A model generated the notes under the pieces. The model was not told the origin of the DNA and searched no databases. It saw nothing but the letters and a program-made list of their open reading frames with translations. This document shows, piece by piece, positions 34,170 through 43,072 of a stretch of 64,000 bases of DNA. The DNA comes from Closterium sp. Naga37s-1 (taxonomy: Eukaryota; Streptophyta; Zygnematophyceae; Desmidiales; Closteriaceae). The stretch's first letter is position 1. Each line of letters opens with the position of its first letter. A program made the position numbers and the translations under genes. The stretch lies in the NCBI GenBank assembly GCA_947471745.1, contig CANJKZ010000530.1:224501-288500 (forward strand), written 5' to 3'.

Positions 34170-34599
34170 ATGCATGGCAATTGCAGCGAGTGGCAAGGGG
34201 GCAGCAGGTGGCGTGTGTGGGGGCAACCGGGCGAGCCACCGGCCCGCACTTGCACTTTGAAGGTAACCTCATCATTGGCCTGTTTTAGTAGACTCAAGCA
34301 CTCTGAAGGTAAGCACCTCCCCCTCGTGTCACTTCTCGCCATCTCACACTTCTCCGCTCCCTCCCTTCACTGTGACACCGCATCCTTCCCCCCCTCCCCC
34401 CCTGTGGCTCCGCACACTCCCCCCCCCCTCTTGTGGCACCTCACACTTACTGTCCTTGTGCCATCTCATACCTATCCGCCCCTTCCCTCCATGGCATCTC
34501 ACACATATTCCCCACTATTCCCCCTGTGCCATGTTTTCCCACCCTGCAGTCCGCAAGAGAGGGGAAGCGTTGGATCCGTTCAAGTGGTGCAATCTATGA
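29279..34599 (+). CDS. LysM-domain and M23-family peptidase protein, nine exons
   Basis: Exons are 29279-29430, 29793-30724, 31003-31191, 31682-31760, 32424-32469, 33180-33262, 33674-33761, 34187-34262 and 34550-34599. Phases match throughout, giving about 564 residues. After an Ala/Pro/Ser-rich region, a LysM domain (VQIGDTLAEIAQNHRTSI, LNNLRSDFIVEGDTLIVS; about residues 315-360) would bind glycan. The M23 metallopeptidase (LytM type) is at about 452-555: PFGWRWGSFHEGVDLAAEF gives the first zinc ligands His and Asp, YGKLVTIAHDNGFTTRYGH follows, and TGPHLHFE gives the HxH motif. M23 enzymes cut peptidoglycan cross-bridges. In plants such proteins are thought to be cyanobacterium-derived and plastid-targeted; that location is inference here. 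The start codon is the least certain point. Confidence 0.88.
31536..31600 (+). repeat. Copy of the LysM-gene exon 4 start
   Basis: CCGCAG followed by GGCTGTGGAGGCAGGGCC through GACGGCTGG repeats the acceptor and start of exon 4 (RWRRGPKGFPKSMDGW) about 140 bp upstream of the real exon. One difference breaks the conserved Arg codons. The acceptor is intact. Confidence 0.85.
31751..31945 (+). repeat. Exon 4 donor copy across a palindrome remnant
   Basis: The exon 4 end (GTGGACGGGTGCGTT) is echoed at 31925-31940 (GTGGACGGGTCGTTG). Between them, at 31899-31917, is a decayed palindrome (CTTGAGTCGACTCAGAA). Confidence 0.65.
31955..32165. repeat. G-rich tandem repeat in an intron
   Basis: About 56-bp units built from GGGAACGGAGTGGGTCGGGG and GGGGGGAAGTGAGGGGGTGG, repeated about three to four times with decay. 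It lies in the first half of the intron between exons 4 and 5. Confidence 0.8.
32521..32690 (+). repeat. 27-bp tandem repeat with half palindromes, then a copy of exon 5 start
   Basis: Just over four units of CTTGAGTCGACATCAGTCCC plus TCACCAT (32521-32637) each begin with half of the recurrent palindrome. They are followed at about 32660-32690 by a copy of the exon 5 acceptor junction (CACCAGCTTCATCAGCAGTC). The block lies just downstream of the real exon 5. Confidence 0.85.
33021..33115 (+). repeat. (CTCC)n microsatellite
   Basis: About 24 units of the tetranucleotide CTCC in the intron before exon 6, next to the polypyrimidine tract of its acceptor. Confidence 0.95.
33277..33478 (+). repeat. 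GT-rich microsatellite
   Basis: Interrupted (GT)n with GGGT variants just after the exon 6 donor. Six-frame translations of it give only Cys/Val or His/Thr runs. Confidence 0.95.
33547..33600 (+). repeat. Copy of LysM-gene exon 7 start
   Basis: CTCCAG followed by GTATGGCAAGCTGATGACAA repeats the acceptor and first ~40 bases of exon 7 (YGKLVTIAHDNGF) with three substitutions, 120 bp upstream of the real copy. Confidence 0.9.
34003..34170 (+). repeat. GT-rich microsatellite with CATGTGTGTTTCGTGT units
   Basis: Interrupted (GT)n immediately upstream of exon 8. Confidence 0.9.
34255..34320 (+). repeat. Exon 8 donor copy across a decayed palindrome
   Basis: The exon 8 donor (TTTGAAGGTAACCTC) is repeated 50 bp later as CTCTGAAGGTAAGCACCTC. 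Between them, TTTTAGTAGACTCAA (34283-34297) resembles the palindrome TTTTGAGTCGACTCAAAA with losses. Confidence 0.6.
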
Positions 34600-35395
34600 C
34601 AGGATAGGTCCGGCTGAGAGGGGCTCTACAAGTGAATTCCATGGCAATCGGCAGAATCGAGCGCCCTGCTGAGTGCTGCGGCTGCTCATACTGCTGCTCC
34701 TGCCCATGCAGTCTTTTCCATAGGTGGTCTCACTTAAAGCCCCCGTTTCCATCACAGGACAGTGTCAAGTGAGCAGGCTGAAACGAGGCTGAACGAACCC
34801 AGTCTGAACCCCCATGCATCTGACTGGTGCTGCAAAAAGAGCACCTGTTGTAAAAGGGAAGAGTCCTGGGGCTTGAGACTTGAGAGTCCCATAAATGCCA
34901 CGGCATGGAACAGTCTGAAGGATTCCAATTTACCATCTGCGAGACGTAGCTTGGTCACTTGCTTAGGTTTGGTAGGTCTAGTGATGCAGGCGACGGGACG
35001 CAGACGCGGAATTTGGGGCTGGGGTGGAAATCGTGGTGTGGAAAGTTGGGGTGGCTGGAGTTGTGTTTTTTCGTAGAAATTATCCATTTCCTCTCCTGTA
35101 AGGGAGCTGGTTCTGGGTCACAGAGCACTTTGTTCTGTTCGATGCAAGCTGCATTAGCATGAGAGACACTTGACTAGTATTCTAATATAAGTGTAGCTTT
35201 ACTTGAAACTTATGTTGCTCTCTCATCATATCAGCATGATGTGACTTTCCTCTATGAGGTTGTTCCTGAACAACTTTAGTTGATCAAACCCCTGCTGCCA
35301 TTTCTTCCATGCCAAGGATGAATGCAATGTGATTTGTGGCACAAAGAACGAGAACAGATGCATGGTCAAATCATACAGAATCATCCGAGGGACTA
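34600..35395. other. 3' region of the LysM gene; no further gene
   Basis: About 800 bp downstream of the stop codon. It must hold the 3' UTR. Open frames on both strands are short and unrecognised. Confidence 0.5.
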
Positions 35396-35918
35396 GTAAG
35401 CCCCCGGATAGTAGCGTAGTGCCCCTGGGGGTATAAAAAAACACTGTTTTTTAGGGGGTGCGCTTATAATCGAGGATTTTTATAAGCGCCGGCGCTTATA
35501 TAATGACATTTAGGAAATGCGTATTTCTTACACCAAATTGTAGATCACGTTCTTGCAATTTGAATCGAGTCGAAACTATACAGGGCTGGAATTGAGAATC
35601 TCGCGCCAGTTGGCAAGGAATGATTCCCTGCCAACACACACAGTCAGAATGAGTCAACTTACCCTCATTCTGACTGGACGCGCAGGCACTGAGCCGAGCG
35701 AGGTGAAAGGCTTCGAAATTCAATCATGTGGGAATGGAAAATGTGAGTTTCGTTACAACGATTTCAGTACAATTATAGCAAAACAAAACAGAGGGTGGCG
35801 CTTATAATCCGTAAGCATTCAGGGGTGGGCTTATAATCGAGGACCGGATATAAGCGCCGTCATCCTTTTATAAGCGCCGGCGCTTATCCGAGGCCTGCGC
35901 TTATATCCGGGGGCTTAC
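35396..35918. mobile_element. MITE-like element with 15-bp terminal inverted repeats
   Basis: Begins GTAAGCCCCCGGATA and ends with its exact reverse complement. The subterminal regions carry further inverted motifs, including perfect palindromes TATAAGCGCCGGCGCTTATA (35481-35500) and ATAAGCGCCGGCGCTTAT (35870-35887). Several CGCTTATAATCGAGGA copies are also present. There is no coding capacity. A target duplication is not clear, so superfamily is unassigned. Confidence 0.8.
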
Positions 35919-36568
35919 GGTATCAAGCATGCCCAAAACTATGTACACAGAATTGTTGCCTGCCTGCCCCTTACCTCTGTCCCCTTCCATCCCCTCCCCG
36001 CGCTTTCCTCTGTTGCCTCCTGCAACCTTGGGCACCACCCCACCGCATCCAGCAACAGGCCGACAACACCCAGCAGCAACACATGAACCATCTCCCGCAG
36101 TGAGTGAGCCAAACCGGCAGCAGACCACCCAATCCAATCCAATCCAATCCAACCTGACTACAGGCTGAGACTGAGTGACGTAATTGCACTCGTGCCACCC
36201 GGAACGGAACACGTGGATCATGTCCGGCAGTGAGTCAAACCGGCAGTGAGCCAAACCGGCAGTGAGCCAAACAGCAGCAGACCATCCAATCCCACCCGAC
36301 TACAGGTTGAGACCATCGGAGCCAACCTCAGTGCTGGTCGGAACCGGTTCCTCTACCTTCTCTCCCCTCATCTCTCCCTCCTCTTGCCGCACCAGAAACC
36401 TCCCAATTGCATCCCTTAGTGTCAGCACTCCCAGCAGCTCTCCTCCTTCCACCCCCTCTTCTGGCTCCCGTGTGACGTATATTCGGTGCACGCGTGCCAC
36501 CCGGAACGCGTGGATCACCTCGAGCAGTGACATACCAACAACCAGCACCACCCACCCACCCAACCAGA
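35919..36568. other. Region downstream of the SnRK1 gamma gene, with duplicated last exon
   Basis: Contains the duplicate of the last SnRK1 gamma exon (36300-36563) and a smaller fragment of it at 36172-36240. There is also a short CCAAT pentamer run (about 36127-36152). The rest is C-rich without a gene. Confidence 0.6.
36300..36563 (-). pseudogene. Duplicate of the last SnRK1 gamma exon including its stop codon
   Basis: Encodes VARVHRIYVTREPEEGVEGGELLGVLTLRDAIGRF and ends GSDGLNL then stop, closely matching the real last exon (36569-36899). It lacks a good acceptor and upstream coding, and the 5' part is frameshifted. A third fragment lies at 36172-36240. Confidence 0.85.
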
Positions 36569-39500
36569 CTACAGGCTAAGACCATCTGAGCCAACCTCAG
36601 TGCTAGCCGGAACCGGCTCCTCTACCTTCTCTCCCCTCGTCTCTCCCTCCTCCTCCTGCCTCACCAGGAATCGTCTGATTGCATCCCTCAGCGTCACCAC
36701 TCCCAGCAGCTCTCCTCCTTCCTCCTCTCGTGTGACGTAAATGCGGTGCACGCGTGCCACCCGGAACGCGTGAATCACCTCGCGCAGTGGCGTGGACGGG
36801 CGGCACGTCACGGGCGGCACCATGATTGGCCAGATGACGTCAGCAGCTCCGTGATGCGGGCGCTGCGCGTCGTGCACCAGATCTGCCACTGTGAGCGGCC
36901 TGGGGAGGAGGAGGGGGCGGAAAGAGGGGGGGGTTGAGAATGTAGCGGAAATGAAGAACGAGGAAAGTGAGAGACGAAAGACCATGCTGCGCGTCGTGTA
37001 CCAGATCCGGCACTGTGACTGGCCTGGGGAGGTGGTGGTTGTGGTGGTGGTTGGGAGGAGAGGGGGGTAAAAAAAGGGGGAGAGCGGAGAGGGTAGGGTA
37101 AGGGACAACGGAGAGAACATGGAGAATGAGGAAAATGAGGGGAAAGGGTGGAACATAAACGCTAGGCAGCACAGCATGCATCAGACTAACCACAGTGAGC
37201 AGCATAGGGTTGGCGTCGGAAGGGGGCAGAGGGGAGTTCAAGTGTTGGGGACTAGTAGGGAAAATACAAAATGCATAATGTGGAAGGTGCAAAATGGCCA
37301 CATTGCAATGGGAAGGTGGAATCAATGGAGGTGCTATACTTGAGGTGGTGTTGCTCTGCAAGGTGCGGTGACGTAAGCAGCTGCAGAACGTCCCTCGCGC
37401 TGACATTTGCCGTGATGCGATTGGTCCCCGGCGCCACCACGGGCACTCCACCAATGTCATGCTGCAGCATCAGACGAAACGGCTCCATTACCGGATCCGA
37501 TTCCTCCACCTGCCGCCATAACGCGTACAAAAAGGACAAAAATCTTTCAGACATGCATGAAGGGCAGGAGGCCCGAAAGACCGTGCTAAGGATTGTAAAA
37601 TGCGATTGGTCCTCGGCTTCACCTAAGGCACTCCACCAATGCCATGCTGCAGCATCAGACGGAACGGTTATATTACCGGGTCTGACTCCTCCACCTGCGA
37701 TCATAACGCGTACAGAAGAGGAAACACTCAGGAAAGCATGAACAACACCAAGGTATGAGGAGCGGTGCAGCTAACGGAAACGTGACAATTCAGTTTCAAA
37801 CATCTGACTAGTGCCAGTGGTCTAGTGGTAGAATAGCACTAGATGCTTGGATTTGTCTTGTATCCATTGTACATTTACTATAGTGTCAATGAAGAGGTAG
37901 AATAGCACCCTGCCATCAGCACGGTGCAGACCCGGGTTCGATTCCCGGCTGGCACAGCGGACGATTGACCCTTTTGAACGACACAACCATCACACCAGCA
38001 GTTTATCTCGCCGTGCTTTCTCTAGCCATAGCATTTACCTTCAGCAGACCTCACCTCAAATATGATGGTCGCCTCTTTACCAAAGCATATGAGTTTCAAA
38101 ACTTCCACCACCCACTGATATCCCTGGATGCACCTTCATCATTCAATCTCAACCTGATCTGAAGTAGCTGATCTCAACCGGTGAGTCATGTTTATCATAA
38201 ATATGATATTGTCCTCGGTTTGGCCTAACCACACCTACATTCCAACCACTACTCCATGCACTTCTAGTCGCCTTCACCCATAAACTAAACCTGGAAACCA
38301 TGCACTGAACTTGACCATCAACTCTTCCATTGTTCCCAGAAATACTCACATCACAAGGTTGGAACGTATCCCCAAGTTCATCCAGTCAAGGACCCAAATC
38401 TTATTGTAAATCCCGAAAACGTGAAATCAGTGCCAGTGGTCTAGTGGTAGAATAGCACCCTGCCATCAGCTCGGTGCAGACCCGGGTTCGATTCCCGGCT
38501 GGCACAAATGCTCTATTTTTTGTTCTTACTGTTTTGAAACAGCAATAGAGCACCAGCATTCCACCCTTTTCCCTACCACCAGTTTTGTTTCACTCACACT
38601 CCAAGAACCCCAGTCTCACCTTGACAGTCGATTCTGCACCCATTCGTGGCAGCCCCATGTCTTGCAGACGCCTCCCCGCCACCCACTCAAACTACGGTTG
38701 GCTGTCACACTCCAAGAGCCTTGACCAGCCTCACCTTGTCCAGCCTCACCTTGACAGTCGATTCTGCGCCCATTCTTGGCAGCCCCACGACTCCTCCCCG
38801 CCACCTCCTCGCCACCCACTCAAACCACGGCTGCCTCTCACACTCAAGAGCCTTGACCAGTCTCACCTTGACAGTCGATTCTGCACCCATTCTTGGCAGC
38901 CCCATGTCTTGCAGACTCCTCCCCGCCACCCATTCGAACCATGGCTGCCCGTCACACTCCGCCAGGAAATTCACCACATCTGCCTGCGACACCAGAGCTG
39001 ACAGGCTCGGCACTGGGGCTAGCCCCGAGCCTGCTGACGAAGCTGCAGCTGCAGGCTCGGGAGATGCGGTGGGAGAGGCGGAGGACGGGGAGGAGGAGAA
39101 GGGAGAGGAGGAGGTGGAGGGGTAGGTGACGATGGGAAGGACTTGAGGGCGGTGGGGCATGGCAAGGAGGAGCATGAGGGAGAGGACAGAGTTGGAGGTG
39201 GAGAGGGGCAGGAATGATCGCCAGCGGAAGGAACCCTCCAGGTCTGACACCTGTGAGGGAGGCGAGGGGTTGGAGGGAACAAGGGGGTGAGGGAAGGAGC
39301 ATGAGGGAGAGGACGGAGTCGGAGGAGGAGAGGGGCAGGAAGGAACGCCAGCGGAAGGAACCCACAAGGTCTGACACCTGTGGGTAAGGCAAAGGGTTGG
39401 AGGGAGCAAGGGGGTGAGGGAAGGAGCATGAGGGAGAGGACTGAGTTGGAGGAGGAGAGGGGCAGGAATGATTGCCAGCGAAAGGAACCCTCCAGATCTG

Positions 39501-42500
39501 ACACCTGTGGGAAGGCGTCGAGAGAGGGAAAGCCGTAGGAAACAAAAACAGGGGGGAATGGGTGGTCGAGTCAGAAGGAGCGCCAGCGGAATGAACCCAC
39601 AAGGTCTGACACCTGTGGGGGAGGCGAAGGGTTGGAGGGAACAAGGGGGTGAGGGAAGGAGCATGAGGGAGAGGACAGAGTCGGAGGAGGAGAGAGGCAG
39701 GAAGGAGCGCCAACGGAAAGAACCCTCCAGATCTGACACCTGTGAGATGCGTCACATGGTGAAAACAGGGGGAAAGTGGGGGGAGGGGGAGGGGAGGTTG
39801 AGTCAACTCAGAAGGGAGGCAGAGAGGAAGGTGAAAGAGTGGTTGATGACTCCCAGGTCAGAGACATGGGAGCACTCAGGGGCGGATTTTTTTTTTAGGT
39901 CAGAGACATGGTGGGGCAGAAGACGAGAGGCGGGGTGGGGGTGCTTCTGAGTTGGCACGGACACAGGAAGTAAAGGGAAACAACGAGGAAGGGGGGGGAT
40001 TGACGCCGGGGCGTGGAGACCAAACGGGAAAGAGAAAGGGCTGGAAGGAAAAAGTCTTTACGCCCCACCCCACTCTCCGTGTCCCCACCCCACTCTCCGT
40101 GTCCCCACCCCACTCTCCGTGTCCCCACCCCACTCTTTGGCAGGTTGAAACACGTTGCCCTGCAACAGCCTATCCAGCCCCCCTGCTGACACCCTCAGTC
40201 GCTCCACCCTTACCCCATGCCCGCAGAGGCACAGCCCCCATGCAGCCCCCAGGTCTTACTTTAGCAGTCTGAAACAGTTTCCCCTGCAAACAGCCTATCC
40301 AGCCCCCCCACAGACACCCTCAGACGCTCCACCCCTCCCCCATGTTCCCCAGAGTTCCCACGGGGCCCCCACTTCCCACGTCCCCTACCCAAGCCTTACC
40401 TTAGCAGTTTCAAACATGTTTCCCTTCAACAGCCGATCCAGCCCCCCTGCCGACACCCTCACTTGCTCCATTCCTCCCCCGCCCCCCACAGCCCCCATGC
40501 CCTCCCCCACGTCCCCCTCCGTCCCCCTCCGTCCCCATCCCCCTGCCCCCAGGCTTACCTTGGCAGTTTGAAACATGTCCCCCTGCAGCAACCTATCAAG
40601 CCCCCCTGCTGACACCCTCAATCGCTCCACTCCTCCCCTTTGCTCCTCCATTCCCCACTTACCTTCACTTCCTTCCCCCAATCCCCACGTTTACGCTTAC
40701 CTTGGCAGTTTGAAACACGTTGCCCTGCAACAGCCGATCCAACCCCCCTGCAGACACCCTCAGTCGCTCCACCCCTCCCCCCGCCTCCCCCTCCCCCGGC
40801 GCCTCTGCTGACGTGGCGCCCAGCAGCCCTCCCGCCATCGATCCCGCCCACATGGCTGCCAGCGTGGCAACATCTGGCGCGCCCAGTGCTGCTGCCCCCA
40901 GCCCTCCAAACGCCATTCCTGCCAGTCCCCCCCCTGCTGATGCCGCCATGCGGACCTCTATGGAAGATTGGTTGAGCTGGGGAAGCGGGGAGGGCGAAGG
41001 GGGGTTCAAAGGAAGGCAGTGAGTGAAGCCCCGCGCGGGTACTCATGACCCAACCTGCCTCTCACCTGCCTACGACCCCCCTGCCCCATGCCTCACCTGC
41101 CCCATGGCCCACAGCACGATCCCAGCGCCATCCACCATGCCCGGTACCACTGCTGCACTGGCGTGTCGTGTCTCTGTTCTCTCTAGTACCTACCTACCCC
41201 ATGCTGACCTCCCCCTACCCCATGACCCCCTTCGCTCACCTGCCCCATGACCCACAGCACGATGCCCGCGCCATCCACCATGCCCAGGTAGCGCTGCTGC
41301 AAGGGCGCATCGTCCCCCACCGCCACGTCCCTGACGGGCGCCGCTGTGAGGCCCGCTTGCTGCAGTACGCGAAGGGCGTCCGACAGACGGGCGTTTGAGG
41401 GCACCTCGAGCTCTGGGAGATATCGAGAGGGAAGGGCAGGAAGCCAAGGGGAGGGGATTTGGAATATGTGAGGCGCATCGTCCCCCACCGCCACGTTCCT
41501 GACTGGAGCCACTGTGAGGCCCGCATGCTGCAGCATGCGCAGAGCGTCCGACAGACGGGCGTTGGAGGGCACCTCGAGCTCTGGGGGGACGGGGAGGGCG
41601 AGAGCAGGACAGAGAAGGAATATGTGTGCTCCCTCGTGCCCCACCCACCCCCACGTCCCTGAGGGGCGCTGCTGTGAGGCCCGCATGCTGCAGCAGTCGA
41701 AGGGCGTCCAACAGACGGGCGTCGGAGGGGATTTCGAGCACTGGGGGGAAGAACCAGCAGGAGCAGGGAAGGGCAAGAAAGGGCCGGGAAGGGAAGTGAG
41801 ACAAGGGGAAAGATGAGTGAAGGTTAAAAGGTGCATCGTCCCCCACCACCACATCCCTGACGGGCTTTGCTGTGAGGGAGAGGGAAGGGGAGCGGATGGC
41901 AGGGAAAGAGAGGAAGACAAAGGACAGTCGGGGAGGGAGTTGAGAGGCATATGGTAGTGGATGGAAGCGTATGGGAGCATATAGGAGTGCAGAGGAGTGC
42001 AGAGGAGCGTACATGAACGTATAGGAGCATGTTGTAGCGTATCAGAGGGTAAACCATGTCAAAGAGTGCACGAGTGTATAAAAGCGTATAGGAGCATAGG
42101 AACGGATGATGAAAGTTGACGAACCTTCATGCTGGCACGGGAACACGGACACGGGCAGCTGGCTCAACGCTCTAGAGACACATCAGAAGCTGTAGGATGG
42201 AACATCGGCAAACCTTTATGCTGGCACCGGTACACGGACCCGGGCAGCTGACTGAAAGCCCAATTCAGTGCCTCCAGGTCGCGTCGGGAGCATACGGAAA
42301 CTCAGCACAGTGCGAGTGGTAGGCAAATGGTAGCACGCGGTTTCTCACCTTTATGCTGGCAGGGGAACACGGACACGGGAAGCTGGCTGAACGCCCAATT
42401 CAGTGCCTCCAGCTCGCGCCTCTCCTTCTCCTTGCCGCTCTCCTCCGCCCCCTCGCTCTTCCTATTCCTCCCTTCTACCCTCCCCTCCACTCCCTCCCGC

Positions 42501-43072
42501 GCCTCCCGCCCGACGCGCAACTCCCACATCTCCTCGATGCGCTCCTGCAGCGCCACGGCGTGCGCGGGGCGGTACCCCAGCGGCACCAGGTGCCACTCCT
42601 TCGTGGGCGGCGGCGGCGCCGCCGCTGCCCTGCTCGCCGTTTTCTGCGCCGCAGCATCCGAGGCGACGCCCCGAGTGGTGGTAAGGCTGCTCGTCGTGCT
42701 GATGCGAGTGAAGGAAGGCTGCTGCCGCTGCTGCTGTGGCGCCGGCGCCAGCGGCGGCGGCGACAGCGGCGGCTGCGACGGCGGCGGCTGCGACGGCAGT
42801 CGCACGTTCACCTGGCCATGAAGCGAGCGAGCGCTGCCGCTGCCGCTGCATGCAGACGAGCTCTCGCAGAGCTCGTTCCAGTGAGAAGTCGCCGCCGCAG
42901 CGCGGAGCGTCTGCTGCTTGGGAACAGGCGATGCCGCCGCCGCGGCACCCGCCGCCGTACCCGCCGTCACACCCGCCGTCGCTGCTTCTGCTGGGTGCGA
43001 TGACGCTGCGAAGAAACGAGCGACCTGGCGGGCTAGCGACGACGCGAACGCGTGAGAGGAGAGCTTCGGCAT
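36569..43072 (-). CDS. KING1: SnRK1 complex gamma subunit (KING1-like, four CBS motifs), six exons
   Basis: Exons in gene order are 43072-42349, 41412-41240, 40955-40701, 39250-38867, 37509-37340 and 36899-36569. Phases agree and the product is about 678 residues, longer than Arabidopsis KING1 (about 424) because of an Ala/Pro-rich N-terminus and low-complexity inserts. Exon 1 carries RIEEMWELRV and ALNWAFSQLPVSVFP. Exon 2 is CBS1 (LELEVPSNARLSDALRVL, RYLGMVDGAGIVLWVM). Exon 4 carries VSDLEGSFRWRSFLPL and SQADVVNFLAECDGQPWF. Exon 5 is CBS3 (DPVMEPFRLMLQHDIGGVPV). Exon 6 is CBS4 (LREVIHAFRVARVHRIYVT, LLGVVTLRDAIRRFL). SnRK1 is the plant energy-sensing kinase complex. Every junction is accompanied by duplicate fragments, and two tRNA genes lie antisense in the intron between exons 4 and 5. 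Confidence 0.92.
36975..37030 (-). repeat. Copy of the SnRK1 gamma exon 6 start
   Basis: Repeats the acceptor and first codons of exon 6 (CCCCAG then PVTVPDLVHDAQ) about 120 bp upstream of the real acceptor, within the same intron. Confidence 0.85.
37567..37705 (-). repeat. Copy of SnRK1 gamma exon 5
   Basis: A decayed copy of the CBS3 exon (VEESDPV, PFRLMLQHGIGGVP) including the acceptor. In-frame stops show it is not coding. Confidence 0.85.
37811..37956 (+). pseudogene. tRNA-Gly(GCC) gene interrupted by a 69-bp insertion
   Basis: The first 29 bases match the intact tRNA-Gly at 38430. The sequence then breaks after GGTAGAATAGCAC (37827-37839). A 56-bp unrelated stretch follows, and the same 13-mer recurs at 37896-37908 before the tRNA resumes to its end (CCCGGCTGGCACA). 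This is what an insertion with a 13-bp target duplication looks like. The anticodon loop again has six extra bases (TCAGCA). It cannot fold as a normal tRNA unless the insert is removed. Confidence 0.85.
38430..38506 (+). tRNA. tRNA-Gly(GCC): tRNA-Gly (anticodon GCC) with probable 6-nt intron
   Basis: The acceptor stem GTGCCAG pairs with CTGGCAC, discriminator A. Box A (TGGTCTAGTGGTA) and box B (GGTTCGATTCC) are intact, with T-stem CCGGG/CCCGG and anticodon stem GCACC/GGTGC. Between the anticodon-stem arms lie 13 nt, CTGCCATCAGCTC. Removing TCAGCT after position 37 leaves the normal loop CTGCCAC with anticodon GCC. The total of 77 nt equals the usual 71 plus 6. A T-run terminator (TTTTTT) follows near 38516. 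It lies antisense in an intron of the SnRK1 gamma gene. Confidence 0.92.
38607..38860 (-). repeat. Two copies of the SnRK1 gamma exon 4 donor end
   Basis: The end of exon 4 (CDGQPWFEWVAGRSLQDMGLP, then ESTVK and a GTGAGxCTGG donor) recurs at 38607-38712 and 38745-38855, about 120 bp apart, just downstream of the real donor at 38867. Both keep the donor. One has lost the LQDMG codons. Confidence 0.9.
39290..39912 (-). repeat. Copies of the SnRK1 gamma exon 4 start
   Basis: The acceptor and start of exon 4 (CACAG then VSDLEGSFRWRSFLPL, SVLSLMLL) recur at about 39290-39385, 39420-39515, 39570-39620 and 39660-39750, with fragments near 39850 and 39900. Some copies read VSDLVGSFRWRS. A palindrome-like GTTGAGTCAACTCAG sits at 39797-39811. 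Confidence 0.85.
40060..40660 (-). repeat. Four copies of the SnRK1 gamma exon 3 end, plus a 20-bp tandem repeat
   Basis: The end of exon 3 (VERLRVSAGGLDRLLQGNVFQTAK) recurs at about 40142-40215, 40255-40335, 40395-40470 and 40555-40635, mostly with a GTAAG donor. They lie about 130-160 bp apart downstream of the real exon. 40062-40138 is a fourfold repeat of CCCACCCCACTCTCCGTGTC. Confidence 0.85.
41085..41165 (-). repeat. Copy of the SnRK1 gamma exon 2 end
   Basis: Repeats GMVDGAGIVLWAMGQ with its GTGAGG donor, about 140 bp into the intron downstream of the real donor at 41240. Confidence 0.85.
41475..41880 (-). repeat. Three copies of the SnRK1 gamma exon 2 start
   Basis: The start of exon 2 (ELEVPSNARLSDALRMLQHAGL, APVRNVAVGDDA) recurs at 41475-41590 and 41640-41745. 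A shorter piece (KPVRDVVVGDDAPF) lies at 41825-41875. The acceptor AG is retained in the two longer copies. Confidence 0.88.
42120..42290 (-). repeat. Two copies of the SnRK1 gamma exon 1 end
   Basis: The end of exon 1 (ALNWAFSQLPVSVFPCQHK) recurs at 42130-42170 and 42210-42280, each about 100 bp apart and with partial decay. Only the outer copy keeps a recognisable donor context. Confidence 0.85.
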
